This document shows positions 33,423 through 41,644 of a stretch of 64,000 nt of DNA, piece by piece. Within the stretch, counting starts at the first letter, position 1, and every line of letters begins with the position of its first letter. The translations under genes were made by a program, and so were the position numbers. Source of the DNA: Rufibacter sp. DG15C (GTDB lineage: Bacteria > Bacteroidota > Bacteroidia > Cytophagales > Hymenobacteraceae). The DNA lies in assembly GCF_001577755.1 (NCBI RefSeq), contig NZ_CP010776.1, positions 2,294,001 to 2,358,000 on the forward strand, written 5' to 3'. The notes under the pieces are model-generated. The model did not search any database and was not told the DNA's origin. It was given only the letters and a program-made list of their open reading frames with translations.

Positions 33423-34769
33423 ATGCTTCAGTTAAATGAGCTTACGTTAAATATCCCAGATACCACCAAGCCCCGCGTCGTAGTTGTTGGCGGCGGTTTT
33501 GGCGGGGTGAACCTTATCAAAAACTTACCTAGCAAAGAGTTTCAGGTGGTGCTGTTTGACCGCCAGAACTACCATGGCTTTTGGCCCTTACTCTATCAGG
33601 TGGCCACCGCCGGTTTGGAGGCAGATGCCATTGCCGAGCCGCTGCGCAAGATGTTTGATGAGGACTATGAAGACTTCCACTTTAGGCAGGTGAAGGTGAC
33701 GGGCATCAACCCCGAAAGCAAAACTGTGACCACGCTGGTAGGCGACCTGTCCTATGATTACCTGGTCATTGCCACCGGTACCAAGTCCAACTACTTCGGG
33801 AATGACCAGATTAAGGAATACTCCTTCCCTTTGAAGCAGATTCCTGACGCGTTGAACCTACGCAGCCAGCTCTTGCAGTCCTTTGAACAGGCCAACATGA
33901 TTGTGAACCCAGAGGTGCGCCAAAGCCTTCTAAACATAGTGATTGTGGGCGGAGGACCCACCGGGGTGGAGTTGGCTGGCTCTTTAGCTGAGATGCGCCG
34001 CCACGTGCTGCCCAATGACTACCCAGGCATGGACTTCAGCAAGATGAACATCTACCTGGTAGAAGGTCTTGACCGCGTGCTGCCGCCCATGTCTCCAGAG
34101 TCTAGTGCTACCACTTTAAAGTATTTGCAGGAGGTAGGCATCAATGTGAAGTTGAATACGCTGGTGGAGTCCTATGACGGCAAAACGGTGGTCTTTAAAG
34201 GCGGGGAGCAGATACAGACGCAAACCTTGATCTGGGCCGCCGGGGTTTCTGGCGCGCAAGTGAAAGGCCTGCCACCTGAGGCTAGTGAACGTGGCCGCTA
34301 CCTGGTCAACCCGTACAACCAGATAATAGGTTACAATGACATCTTCGCGCTTGGTGATGTAGCTGCCATGAAAACAGAGAAATGGCCAAAGGGGCACCCG
34401 GGCGTGGCGCAACCAGCCATTCAGCAGGGCAAACACCTGGCCAAGAACCTGCGCAAAATCATGCGCCAAGAGCCTTTGGAGCCGTTTGAATACTTTGACA
34501 AAGGCTCTCTGGCCATCATTGGCCGCAACAAAGCCGTAGCCGACTTACCCAAGAACATGCACCTGACTGGCTTCATGGCTTGGATGGCGTGGCTTTTCGT
34601 GCACATCTATTACCTCATCGGGTTTAGGAACAAGCTAGTGGTATTGGCCAACTGGGTGTATAAGTTTTTTACCTATGAGAATGGTACGCGCTTAATCATC
34701 CGTCCTTTCATCCGGAAAGAGGATATTGCCGGGCAGGAATTCGTCAGGAAACAGACCGACTTGGATTAA
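33423..34769 (+). CDS. ndh: Type II NADH dehydrogenase (NDH-2)
   Basis: A 448-residue membrane-associated flavoprotein that oxidises NADH and passes electrons to quinone without pumping protons. The first dinucleotide fold is VVVVGGGFGGVNLIKNL (about 19-35, FAD) and the second is IVIVGGGPTGVELAGSLAEM (about 175-194, NADH). The C-terminal helix MAWMAWLFVHIYYLIGFRNKL provides membrane anchoring typical of NDH-2. ATG 33423 is preferred over an upstream TTG at 33390. It is followed by R17 and a bidirectional terminator that separates it from the ribosomal operon. Confidence 0.92.
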   Translation: MLQLNELTLNIPDTTKPRVVVVGGGFGGVNLIKNLPSKEFQVVLFDRQNYHGFWPLLYQVATAGLEADAIAEPLRKMFDEDYEDFHFRQVKVTGINPESKTVTTLVGDLSYDYLVIATGTKSNYFGNDQIKEYSFPLKQIPDALNLRSQLLQSFEQANMIVNPEVRQSLLNIVIVGGGPTGVELAGSLAEMRRHVLPNDYPGMDFSKMNIYLVEGLDRVLPPMSPESSATTLKYLQEVGINVKLNTLVESYDGKTVVFKGGEQIQTQTLIWAAGVSGAQVKGLPPEASERGRYLVNPYNQIIGYNDIFALGDVAAMKTEKWPKGHPGVAQPAIQQGKHLAKNLRKIMRQEPLEPFEYFDKGSLAIIGRNKAVADLPKNMHLTGFMAWMAWLFVHIYYLIGFRNKLVVLANWVYKFFTYENGTRLIIRPFIRKEDIAGQEFVRKQTDLD

Positions 34770-34811
34770 GGCGTTTTTGGCCTGTTTCCCAGATATTAAG
34801 CAAAAAACGGA
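34770..34811. repeat. Palindromic intergenic repeat, copy R17
   Basis: GGCGTTTTTGGCCTG, centre TTTCCCAGAT, right arm AAGCAAAAAACGG. It lies between ndh and the separate terminator at 34819-34851. Confidence 0.78.
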
Positions 34812-34818
34812 AGCAAAG

Positions 34819-34851
34819 AAAAGCCCCGCTGTGTAGACAGCGGGGCTTTTT
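34819..34851. terminator. Bidirectional intrinsic terminator between ndh and tsf
   Basis: AAAAGCCCCGCTGT and ACAGCGGGGCTTTT arms around GTAG, flanked by A and T tracts on both sides; it serves the convergent transcripts. Confidence 0.92.
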
Positions 34852-34872
34852 ACTATAATATTCAATCAGTGA

Positions 34873-35706
34873 TTAACCGATAGCGATACGCTTGAACTCA
34901 GTAACGGTCATGCCTTTGTTGGTGTTATCCAATAATTTAGCGATGGTTACAGAAGGGTCTTTCACGAACTCCTGGTTCAACAAAGTGCTTTCTTTGTAGA
35001 ACTTGTTCAGTTTGCCTTGAGCAATTTTCTCAAGCATTTCTTCTGGCTTGCCTTCTTGACGAGCCTGCTCTTTTCCAATCTCAATCTCGCGTTGGATAGT
35101 GTTAGCATCAACACCGTCTTTGTCTACAGCGATTGGCTTCATAGCGGCAATCTGCATGGCTACGTCTTTTCCAACCTCAGAAACCTCTACGCCACCAGTG
35201 TTCGTCAAACCTACCAATACACCTAACTTACCGTTAGAGTGGTTGTAAGCTACAACTTTCTCAGCGTTGATGGTCTCATAAGCGGCAACGTCAATCTTCT
35301 CACCAATTTTACCCATCAAGTCAGTGATGTGGTCGTTTAGCGAGCGGCCATCTGCCTGCGGCGTAGCCAATAAGTCTTCTTTTGAAGTAGAGTTGCTGGC
35401 AACAGCAGCAGCTAAAACGGCGTTCGCCAGGTTTTTGAAGTCTTCTACTTTAGAAACTGGTTCAGTCTCACAAGCCAAGGCAACAACTTTACCTACTGTA
35501 CCTTCAGCGTTTACTTGCGTCAACACAATACCTTCAGAGGTAGCGTTGTCAGCACGCTTGCTGGCAATCTTCTGACCAGCCTTGCGAAGGATGTCTTTGG
35601 CGGCTTCAAAATCGCCGTTCGCTTCAGTAAGCGCTTTTTTGCAGTCCATCATACCGGCACCGGTTTCCTGGCGCAGTCTGTTAACGTCTTGTGCTGTAAT
35701 AGCCAT
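34873..35706 (-). CDS. tsf: Translation elongation factor Ts
   Basis: A 277-residue guanine-nucleotide exchange factor for EF-Tu. The N-terminal UBA-like region VNRLRQETGAGMMDCKKALTEANGDFEAAKDILRK (about 8-42) carries the TGAGMMDCKKAL family signature, and the TDLMG / VAYNHSNGKLGVLVGL dimerisation region follows. It is the last gene of the rplM-rpsI-rpsB-tsf cluster on the minus strand. A hairpin in the rpsB-tsf spacer may lower or regulate its transcription relative to rpsB. Confidence 0.98.
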   Translation of the reverse strand: MAITAQDVNRLRQETGAGMMDCKKALTEANGDFEAAKDILRKAGQKIASKRADNATSEGIVLTQVNAEGTVGKVVALACETEPVSKVEDFKNLANAVLAAAVASNSTSKEDLLATPQADGRSLNDHITDLMGKIGEKIDVAAYETINAEKVVAYNHSNGKLGVLVGLTNTGGVEVSEVGKDVAMQIAAMKPIAVDKDGVDANTIQREIEIGKEQARQEGKPEEMLEKIAQGKLNKFYKESTLLNQEFVKDPSVTIAKLLDNTNKGMTVTEFKRIAIG

Positions 35707-35773
35707 TGTTCTTTATTTAAGAATTACGGTTAATATGTTTCTACTAGAGGAGGGCAGGGCGCCCAATAATCAA

Positions 35774-35825
35774 AAAGAAACTGAACACCAGTTGCTACGC
35801 TTCCAATGTTCAGTTTCTTTTACTT
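35774..35825 (-). terminator. Hairpin between rpsB and tsf, likely partial terminator or attenuator
   Basis: Arms AAAGAAACTGAACA and TGTTCAGTTTCTTT around a loop of about 19 nt. Both sides carry T-rich or A-rich flanks; in the minus direction the 3' arm runs into TTTTTG. Confidence 0.72.
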
Positions 35826-35845
35826 TTTATGAGTCAATTGGAAGA

Positions 35846-36607
35846 CTATTCAGCCTCAATTTTCTCTTGGATGCCTTCTTCTTCAGAACGCTTCTTGTCG
35901 GTTTCGTCTTTGTCTACTTTACGCTCAGAAAGACCTTCTTCAATGGCCTTACCAATCAATGAAGTAATCAAAGCGATAGACTTAGAAGCATCATCGTTTG
36001 CCGGGATAGGGAAGTCTACTAGCTCTGGGTTAGAGTTGGTATCTACAATCGCGAATACTGGCAAGTTCAATTTCTGAGCTTCTTTGATAGCGATGCCTTC
36101 ACGCTTCACGTCCACGATGAACAAAGCAGCTGGGAGACGTGACAAGTCAGCGATACCACCCAATACACGCTCAAGCTTCTCGCGCTCACGAGACATCATC
36201 AAACGCTCACGCTTTGCCATGGCGGCATATGCAGTGTTCTCTTTTACCATTTTGTCAATGGTAGACATTTTCTTCAAAGACTTACGTACAGTCTGGAAGT
36301 TAGTCAACATACCACCCAACCAACGATCCGTTACATAAGGCATCTTAAGGCGTTTTGCCTCTTCTGCTACTATGTCCTGCGCTTGTTTTTTGGTAGCGAC
36401 AAACAAAATCTTGCGGCCAGACTTGGCAATCTGCTTGATAGCGGAGATAGCCTCATCTAGAGAAACTAAGGTTTTGTTTAGGTCAATGATGTGGATACCG
36501 TTTTTCTCCATGAAAATGTACGGAGCCATTTTAGGATCCCATTTTCTGGTAAGGTGACCAAAGTGTACACCGGCGTCCAGTAATTCTTTATATGTGGTAT
36601 TAGCCAT
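35846..36607 (-). CDS. rpsB: 30S ribosomal protein S2
   Basis: A 253-residue ribosomal protein with the S2 signatures LLDAGVHFGHLTRKWDPKMAPYIF (about 10-33) and PVFAIVDTNSNPELVDFPIPANDDA near residue 190, and an acidic C-terminal extension (DKDETDKKRSEEEGIQEKIEAE). Located 24 bp downstream of rpsI on the minus strand; it binds the small-subunit head region late in assembly. Confidence 0.98.
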   Translation of the reverse strand: MANTTYKELLDAGVHFGHLTRKWDPKMAPYIFMEKNGIHIIDLNKTLVSLDEAISAIKQIAKSGRKILFVATKKQAQDIVAEEAKRLKMPYVTDRWLGGMLTNFQTVRKSLKKMSTIDKMVKENTAYAAMAKRERLMMSREREKLERVLGGIADLSRLPAALFIVDVKREGIAIKEAQKLNLPVFAIVDTNSNPELVDFPIPANDDASKSIALITSLIGKAIEEGLSERKVDKDETDKKRSEEEGIQEKIEAE

Positions 36608-36631
36608 GATATATTTACAGCTGATGATATA

Positions 36632-37018
36632 TTAACGTTTAGAGAACTGGAATGAACGACGAGCCTTGCGCTTACCGAATTTCTTACGCTCCACCATGCG
36701 TGGGTCACGTGTTAAGAAACCTTCTTTCTTAAGGGCCGGACGGGTCTCAGCGTTTTCTTCTACCAAAGCCTTAGTGATAGCCAGTCGTAAGGCTTCTGCC
36801 TGACCTGCCACACCGCCACCTTTGATGTTCGCACGAACGTCGTATTTACCGATCGCGTCAATAGTAGCCAACGGCTGCTGTACGATGGTCTGTAATACTT
36901 CGCTCGGGAAGTATTCCTTAATATCTCTATCGTTAATAGTGATATTCCCTTGCCCAGGCGTCATGTAGATGCGCGCCACCGAGGTTTTTCTTCTACCAGA
37001 TGTATTGAGAACTTCCAT
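36632..37018 (-). CDS. rpsI: 30S ribosomal protein S9
   Basis: A 128-residue protein ending in KKFGKRKARRSFQFSKR; this basic C-terminal tail reaches the P-site tRNA in S9. The signature GGGVAGQAEALRLAITKAL is present in the middle. It follows rplM by 14 bp, which is the classic rplM-rpsI pair. Confidence 0.98.
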   Translation of the reverse strand: MEVLNTSGRRKTSVARIYMTPGQGNITINDRDIKEYFPSEVLQTIVQQPLATIDAIGKYDVRANIKGGGVAGQAEALRLAITKALVEENAETRPALKKEGFLTRDPRMVERKKFGKRKARRSFQFSKR

Positions 37019-37032
37019 TAAATATGATTAGA

Positions 37033-37482
37033 TTATTTTGTAAGTTTTACTGTAACAGGCTGTTGCGCCTCATGCGGATGCTCTACACCTGGATACACGT
37101 ACAGGTTGCGGAACTGCTCACGTCCTAAACGTGACTTAGGTAGCATACCTCTCACGGCACGCTCTACCAATAGGGTAGAAGATTTGGCTTTCAACTCACG
37201 CGGAGTGAAGGTCTTCTGACCACCTGGGTAACCAGTGTGCGTCACAAACGTCTTCTTGTCCCACTTCTTACCAGTCATTCTAACTTTGTCAGAGTTGATA
37301 ACAATCACGTTATCACCGCAGTCAGCGTTTGGAGTGAAAGAAGGTTTGGTTTTACCGCGCAAGATCATAGCGATCTGGCTAGCCACACGGCCTAATGTTG
37401 AGTCTCCGGCGTCTATCACTACCCAGCCTTTATCTGCGGCCGCCTTATTAACTGATAGCGTCTTATAACTTAAATGGTCCAT
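37033..37482 (-). CDS. rplM: 50S ribosomal protein L13
   Basis: A 149-residue protein with the L13 signatures VIDAGDSTLGRVASQIAMILRGK (about 22-44) and GMLPKSRLGREQFRNLYVYPG near the end (about 112-132). It is the first gene of the minus-strand r-protein cluster. The leader upstream (37483-37550) is AT-rich and holds the presumed promoter. Confidence 0.98.
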   Translation of the reverse strand: MDHLSYKTLSVNKAAADKGWVVIDAGDSTLGRVASQIAMILRGKTKPSFTPNADCGDNVIVINSDKVRMTGKKWDKKTFVTHTGYPGGQKTFTPRELKAKSSTLLVERAVRGMLPKSRLGREQFRNLYVYPGVEHPHEAQQPVTVKLTK

Positions 37483-37681
37483 TGTAAATGGTTAACAGGT
37501 GAAAAAATAAAGTATCTCTACTTTGAAAAATGGTCACAAAGATAGGAGTAATTTTTTGCCGGTGCAATACCGCTTTTAGATTATTCCCTTGAAAATCATG
37601 GCACTTCTGGGCTTGTTGGCAGTTCTGCTAAAAGAGCCGCAACTTGAAGGCAAGCGCAGGGAGGAAGGAGCAGTGTGAAAA

Positions 37682-37735
37682 TCAGAATTCTGTTTTTGGC
37701 CTATTTTCTGAGAAGTAGGTCAAAAACGGAATTCT
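37682..37735. repeat. Palindromic intergenic repeat, copy R18 (extended)
   Basis: CAGAATTCTGTTTTTGGCC ... AGGTCAAAAACGGAATTCT: the outer AGAATTC/GAATTCT flanks pair although they are outside the family consensus. Centre TATTTTCTGAGAAGT. It lies upstream of rplM and downstream of the pseudouridine synthase. Confidence 0.82.
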
Positions 37736-37776
37736 TTCATCTAAGGGTAGCGCTCCGCTGGAGCAGTTCATTGTTA

Positions 37777-38490
37777 CTAGCTGTTCTGCCGCAGCAACTT
37801 CACCAGCACTTGAAAGTCCTTCGGGTAGTCTGCGGTGATGGTCACCGGCTCACCGTTCAATAGCGTAAAGCCCAACTGGTAGGAGTGCAGCGCGAAGCGT
37901 TTAATCAAAGGCTGTTCCTCGGTGTCTTTGGCCAGGTTGAACTTGCGCTTGAGCGATGACAGGAACAGTGGCTTGCCACCGTACATCTCATCCTGTACAA
38001 TAGAAGCCTTCAGGTAGGATAGGTGTAGACGAATCTGGTGCATGCGGCCGGTTACTGGTTTGCACTCCACCAAGGTATGGCGTGAGAACTTCTCCAGCGT
38101 AGTGAAATACGTCTGAGCGGGCTTGCCTTTGAAGGCCAGCTTGGCAATGCCTTTCAAGCCCGGCTGAATGGCGCGGTCCACCAGCAGGTTGTCAAATTCA
38201 TAGCTTCCCCAGACCACGGCGTGGTAGACTTTGGTCACTTTACGGTCTTCAAACTGCATGGACAAGTGACGGTAGGCCTCGGGGTTTTTGGCGATGGCCA
38301 GGGCGCCAGACGTTTCCTTGTCAATGCGGTGACAGACCTGGGCGTCATCGCAATAGTCGCGGGCCAGGGCCAGTAGGTTAGAGGATTGGAAAGAACGGTC
38401 TTCCAGCGTGGCCAGAAACGGCGGCTTGTTGACGACTATGTAATCTTCGTTCTCAAAAATAATAAGGTCTTGGAAAGCGGGTAGCTTCAT
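37777..38490 (-). CDS. RluA-family pseudouridine synthase
   Basis: A 237-residue single-domain enzyme that isomerises uridine to pseudouridine in rRNA or tRNA. The catalytic-Asp motif is HRIDKETSGALAIAKN, the RluA-family HRLDxxTSG. VNKPPFLATLEDR and MHQIRLHLSYLK are also in place. ATG at 38488-38490 is preferred over an upstream in-frame start within repeat R19. There is no S4 domain, so RluA/TruC-like specificity is possible but the target is unknown. Confidence 0.9.
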   Translation of the reverse strand: MKLPAFQDLIIFENEDYIVVNKPPFLATLEDRSFQSSNLLALARDYCDDAQVCHRIDKETSGALAIAKNPEAYRHLSMQFEDRKVTKVYHAVVWGSYEFDNLLVDRAIQPGLKGIAKLAFKGKPAQTYFTTLEKFSRHTLVECKPVTGRMHQIRLHLSYLKASIVQDEMYGGKPLFLSSLKRKFNLAKDTEEQPLIKRFALHSYQLGFTLLNGEPVTITADYPKDFQVLVKLLRQNS

Positions 38491-38518
38491 ATAAATGAGT
38501 GAGAGGGCAAAGGCCGTA

Positions 38519-38560
38519 TTCCGTTTTAGCCTCCTTTTACGAAAACAGGTCAAAAACGAC
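38519..38560. repeat. Palindromic intergenic repeat, copy R19
   Basis: TTCCGTTTTAGCCTC, centre TTTTACGAAAAC, right arm AGGTCAAAAACGAC. It lies between two minus-strand genes, upstream of the pseudouridine synthase start. Confidence 0.65.
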
Positions 38561-38641
38561 AGCCTCTGGGAAAAGGCGCAATTTACTCAATATTTCTCAC
38601 TTGTCTTGATAGGGGGTATCCGCTTCATTAGCCTTCAAAAG

Positions 38642-39754
38642 CTAGTCACCTTTTACCCTGGCCGTAGGCAGCTTAAACTTGAGAATGGTGCCTTTGCCTA
38701 CCTCGCTTTCAATGGCGATGGTGGAGCGATGGGCTTCTACAATGTGTTTAGAGATAGCCAAGCCCAAGCCAGAGCCCCCGCCGCTAGTGTCTCTGGTGCG
38801 GCTTTTGTCAATGCGGTAAAAACGCTCAAAAATGCGGGTCTGGTGCTCTTTGGGAATGCCGCGGCCATCGTCTTTCACGGTTACCAAGGTCTTTTTCTTG
38901 CCGGCAGAGAAGGAGAGCCAGATGTTGCCGTGCTCCCGACCGTACTTAATGGCGTTGTCCAAGAGGTTAATGAGCACCTGCTTGATGCGGCCTCTGTCTG
39001 CTTGTACCAGGTAGTTTTCCAGTTCGTCCTGCACCAGATGCAGGGTAATGCCTTTTAGGGCGGCCTTGGTTTCTAGTTGCTCAAAGACCTCATGCGACAG
39101 TTGACGCAGGTCAAAGGCGGTCTTGTTCATCTGCACCACGCCCTTCTCCAGCTGAGAGATGGTGATCAGGTCCTGTACCAGCTCGTCTAATCCGTCCAAG
39201 CTCTTGGCCGCTTTCTGCAGGAACTTGTCACGCACCTTTACATCGTCCATGGCGCCGTCCAACAAGGTATGGATAAAGCCCTGCGCCGCGAAAATGGGGG
39301 TTTTCAACTCATGGGACACGTCTGCCAGGAATTCGCGGCGTAAGGCTTGTAGGCGTTTAAGCTCGTCAATCTCCTTCTGCTTCTGGGCGGCCATGTGGTA
39401 AATCTCCTCCTTAATGCGCTTGAGCGGCTCTGGGCGCCAGAGGAACTTGTTGCTCATGCGCCTAAAGTCCTTGCGCTTGGTCTTGTCCAGGCCGTCATAG
39501 ATGATGTTGATCTCCTTGAAGATGAGCGCCTCATAAGAGAAGTACACCAGCAGAAAGCACGACGAAAACGTGAAGCCCAGCGCCAGAATGCGCTGTTTGA
39601 ACTCCAGGTTAGGCGAAACCAACAGGTAGGAGGTGATGATAGCGGCCACCAACAGAGAGATGATCACCGCAATGCCTTTGGAGGTCAGTTTGAATTTGCC
39701 GGAACCAACCTCTGCCAAAGGGGCGGGATTAGTCGGTGTTGAATTTGTAGCCAA
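38642..39754 (-). CDS. Sensor histidine kinase (PhoR-like), partner of the OmpR-family regulator
   Basis: A 370-residue membrane histidine kinase. Two N-terminal transmembrane helices (GIAVIISLLVAAIITSYLLV and ILALGFTFSSCFLLVYFSYEALIF) leave a very short external loop, so sensing is probably intramembrane or cytosolic. HisKA: FLADVSHELKTPIFAAQGF with phospho-His H148. HATPase: NLLDNAIKYG, DDGRGIPKEHQ and GGSGLGLAISKHIV. It overlaps its regulator gene by 26 bp and starts at TTG 39754, which is a weak start consistent with translational coupling. Confidence 0.92.
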   Translation of the reverse strand: MATNSTPTNPAPLAEVGSGKFKLTSKGIAVIISLLVAAIITSYLLVSPNLEFKQRILALGFTFSSCFLLVYFSYEALIFKEINIIYDGLDKTKRKDFRRMSNKFLWRPEPLKRIKEEIYHMAAQKQKEIDELKRLQALRREFLADVSHELKTPIFAAQGFIHTLLDGAMDDVKVRDKFLQKAAKSLDGLDELVQDLITISQLEKGVVQMNKTAFDLRQLSHEVFEQLETKAALKGITLHLVQDELENYLVQADRGRIKQVLINLLDNAIKYGREHGNIWLSFSAGKKKTLVTVKDDGRGIPKEHQTRIFERFYRIDKSRTRDTSGGGSGLGLAISKHIVEAHRSTIAIESEVGKGTILKFKLPTARVKGD

Positions 39755-40418
39755 CGCCTTTGATGGTCTTTATTTGGTCTTCGCCTATTTTCTCGCGCAC
39801 TTTTCTAATGTGTACGTCTACGGTGCGCGCAATCACAAACACGTCATTGCCCCAGACGTTGTTCAGCAGCTCATCGCGGCTAAACACCTTGTTGGGCGTG
39901 GCCGCCAAGAACGCCAGCAGTTCAAACTCTTTCTTAGGGAGGGTGATTTTCTGGTCGCCGCGCTGCACGTTGAAGCTGGTACGGTCAATGCGCAGATCAC
40001 CAATCTCAATCACCGGGCTCACCTCGGCCTGCTGGTTATCCCGGCGCACGAAGGCGGCCAGCCTGCTAATGAGCGCCCTGGGCTTGATGGGCTTGACAAT
40101 GAAATCATCGGCGCCGGCGTCAAAGGCAGCAACTTCAGAGAACTCCTCAGAGCGGGCGGTCAGGAACAGGATGCGGGTGTCTTTGAACTTGGGATTGTCC
40201 CTGAACTGTCGGCAGGCGGTAATGCCATCCATGACCGGCATCATCACGTCCAGCAGGATGATGTCTGGCTTGAACGTGCGGGCCACCTCCAAGGCCTCTT
40301 TGCCGTTGCCGGCCTGTGCTACCTCATAGCCCTCTTTCTCCAGGTTGTACTGCAGAAGCTCCACAATATCTGGGTCATCGTCTACTACCAAAACCTTGTA
40401 TTTAGCTTGAACTTGCAT
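39729..40418 (-). CDS. OmpR/PhoB-family response regulator
   Basis: A 229-residue two-domain regulator. The receiver domain has the acidic pocket VLVVDDDPD and phospho-acceptor D57 in PDIILLDVMMPVMDG; the switch Lys lies in VKPIKPRAL. The winged-helix domain (about 130-229) ends with WGNDVFVIARTVDVHIRKVREKIGEDQIKTIKGVGYKF. ATG 40418 (MQVQAKYK) is preferred. The histidine kinase overlaps it directly downstream. Function is not known from sequence; phosphate or envelope response is possible. Confidence 0.93.
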   Translation of the reverse strand: MQVQAKYKVLVVDDDPDIVELLQYNLEKEGYEVAQAGNGKEALEVARTFKPDIILLDVMMPVMDGITACRQFRDNPKFKDTRILFLTARSEEFSEVAAFDAGADDFIVKPIKPRALISRLAAFVRRDNQQAEVSPVIEIGDLRIDRTSFNVQRGDQKITLPKKEFELLAFLAATPNKVFSRDELLNNVWGNDVFVIARTVDVHIRKVREKIGEDQIKTIKGVGYKFNTD

Positions 40419-40586
40419 GCCAATAGGTATAAGAGGTGGAACAAGAAGCGCTTTTGAAAACCGCTCAAGAGACATTAAATTCTATACAAATATAGACATT
40501 CCTCTCAGGCGGCCTCGTTTTCTGCCACCGCATAACCTAATGATAACAATTTGTTAATCTTTTATGGAATGGCGGGAATTGAATTG

Positions 40587-40626
40587 CTCATTTTTGGCCT
40601 GATTCCCAGAAAACAAGCCAAAAACG
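40587..40626. repeat. Palindromic intergenic repeat, copy R20
   Basis: CTCATTTTTGGCCTG, centre ATTCCCAGAAAAC, right arm AAGCCAAAAACGA. It is directly followed by the terminator of the DUF3108 gene. Confidence 0.82.
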
Positions 40627-40658
40627 AAAAGGCCACTGGTTTGTCTCCAGTGGCCTTT
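40627..40658 (-). terminator. Intrinsic terminator of the DUF3108 gene
   Basis: AAAGGCCACTGG / CCAGTGGCCTTT stem with loop TTTGTCT. In the minus direction it lies about 23 bp after the stop and is followed by TTTCGTTTTT. Confidence 0.85.
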
Positions 40659-40680
40659 CTTATATAGTTATTTGAATCCT

Positions 40681-41490
40681 TTACTTCACCACACTCAACC
40701 TGCTCTGCAAGCCGCTGTACTTGTACAAGTCCACCTTTACAGAGCCTACAAACATTTCGGCTTTGATCAAGACCGGAATCTTGTTGTTGTCATCTGATAG
40801 GTATACAGAAATGGCGTTTTCACCGCTGAACAGTTTGTTGGCCGGCATGCGCGGTACCAGACGGTGGGCCCGTATCTTTCCGGCTTTGGTTTCTACTATT
40901 TCTTTGCCTTTGTACATCACCACCATGTTGAACACCTCGTCGTCCAGGAAGCCCTGCACTTTAAAGGTATCGCCTACTTTGTAGTTCTGCAGTTTGAGGG
41001 TACGTAAGTAGTAAAAGCCGCTCACCATGTCCTGCACGTTGTCTGGCACGTTGTAGTTCACGTTTTTACGGTTGTCACGGCTGTCTGTGACAGAAACCTT
41101 GTTCTGGTAATGGTCAAACTCAGTGGTTTCTTTCTTTTTGTAGCGACCTTCCTCAATGTTTCTGGTAAAGCGCTGCGGCACAATGGAGGTAGTGTCTATA
41201 TACGACGTCCAGGAGTCACGCACGCGGTGGAAGAAGTCAAAAGAGCCAGTGGTTCTACCGTTCACAGAAGCCTGGTAGCACACTCGGTTGTTCACGCGGT
41301 GAATGGTAGGGGCCACGTTGATGACCGCCTCGCCAGCGTTGATGACACCGTAATGGACCTTGTATTGGAGGGTTTCACCAGACTTGAAGCTGTCATTGTC
41401 AATGACCCGCATAGAGTCTTTCGCGGCAAAACCACTCAGGATGGTTCCTAGAAAACCAGTAAGGAAAAGAAATTTATATGGAGCTCGCAT
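40681..41490 (-). CDS. DUF3108 domain secreted protein
   Basis: A 269-residue protein with a signal-like N-terminus (KFLFLTGFLGTILSGFAAKD). It matches DUF3108: ETLQYKVHYGVINAGEAVINV at about 38-58 and a beta-rich body ending in SVKVDLYKYSGLQSRLSV. It is likely periplasmic. The domain occurs widely, often near cell-envelope genes, and has no known activity. A monocistronic gene with its own terminator. Confidence 0.82.
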   Translation of the reverse strand: MRAPYKFLFLTGFLGTILSGFAAKDSMRVIDNDSFKSGETLQYKVHYGVINAGEAVINVAPTIHRVNNRVCYQASVNGRTTGSFDFFHRVRDSWTSYIDTTSIVPQRFTRNIEEGRYKKKETTEFDHYQNKVSVTDSRDNRKNVNYNVPDNVQDMVSGFYYLRTLKLQNYKVGDTFKVQGFLDDEVFNMVVMYKGKEIVETKAGKIRAHRLVPRMPANKLFSGENAISVYLSDDNNKIPVLIKAEMFVGSVKVDLYKYSGLQSRLSVVK

Positions 41491-41599
41491 AAATCAATCA
41501 GATCTGTTCTTATCTGGCCTATTCAAAACTCGTACCAACTCATGCTGTACAAGGGGTTAGACAAAAATAACAGTTTTAGCCAGGAACTCAACTTAAACA

Positions 41600-41630
41600 G
41601 AAAAGGCACCTATAAAGGTGCCTTTTCTTA
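41600..41630 (-). terminator. Intrinsic terminator of recA
   Basis: GAAAAGGCACC / GGTGCCTTTTC stem with loop TATAAA, with AT-rich tails on both sides; it is about 15 bp after the recA stop. Confidence 0.85.
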
Positions 41631-41644
41631 TGCTTTTTGTGAAA

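Noticed and set aside
39633-40457. A 274-codon antisense frame opposite the two-component genes
   Set aside because: It is a shadow of the response-regulator and kinase genes, which have clear domains on the minus strand.
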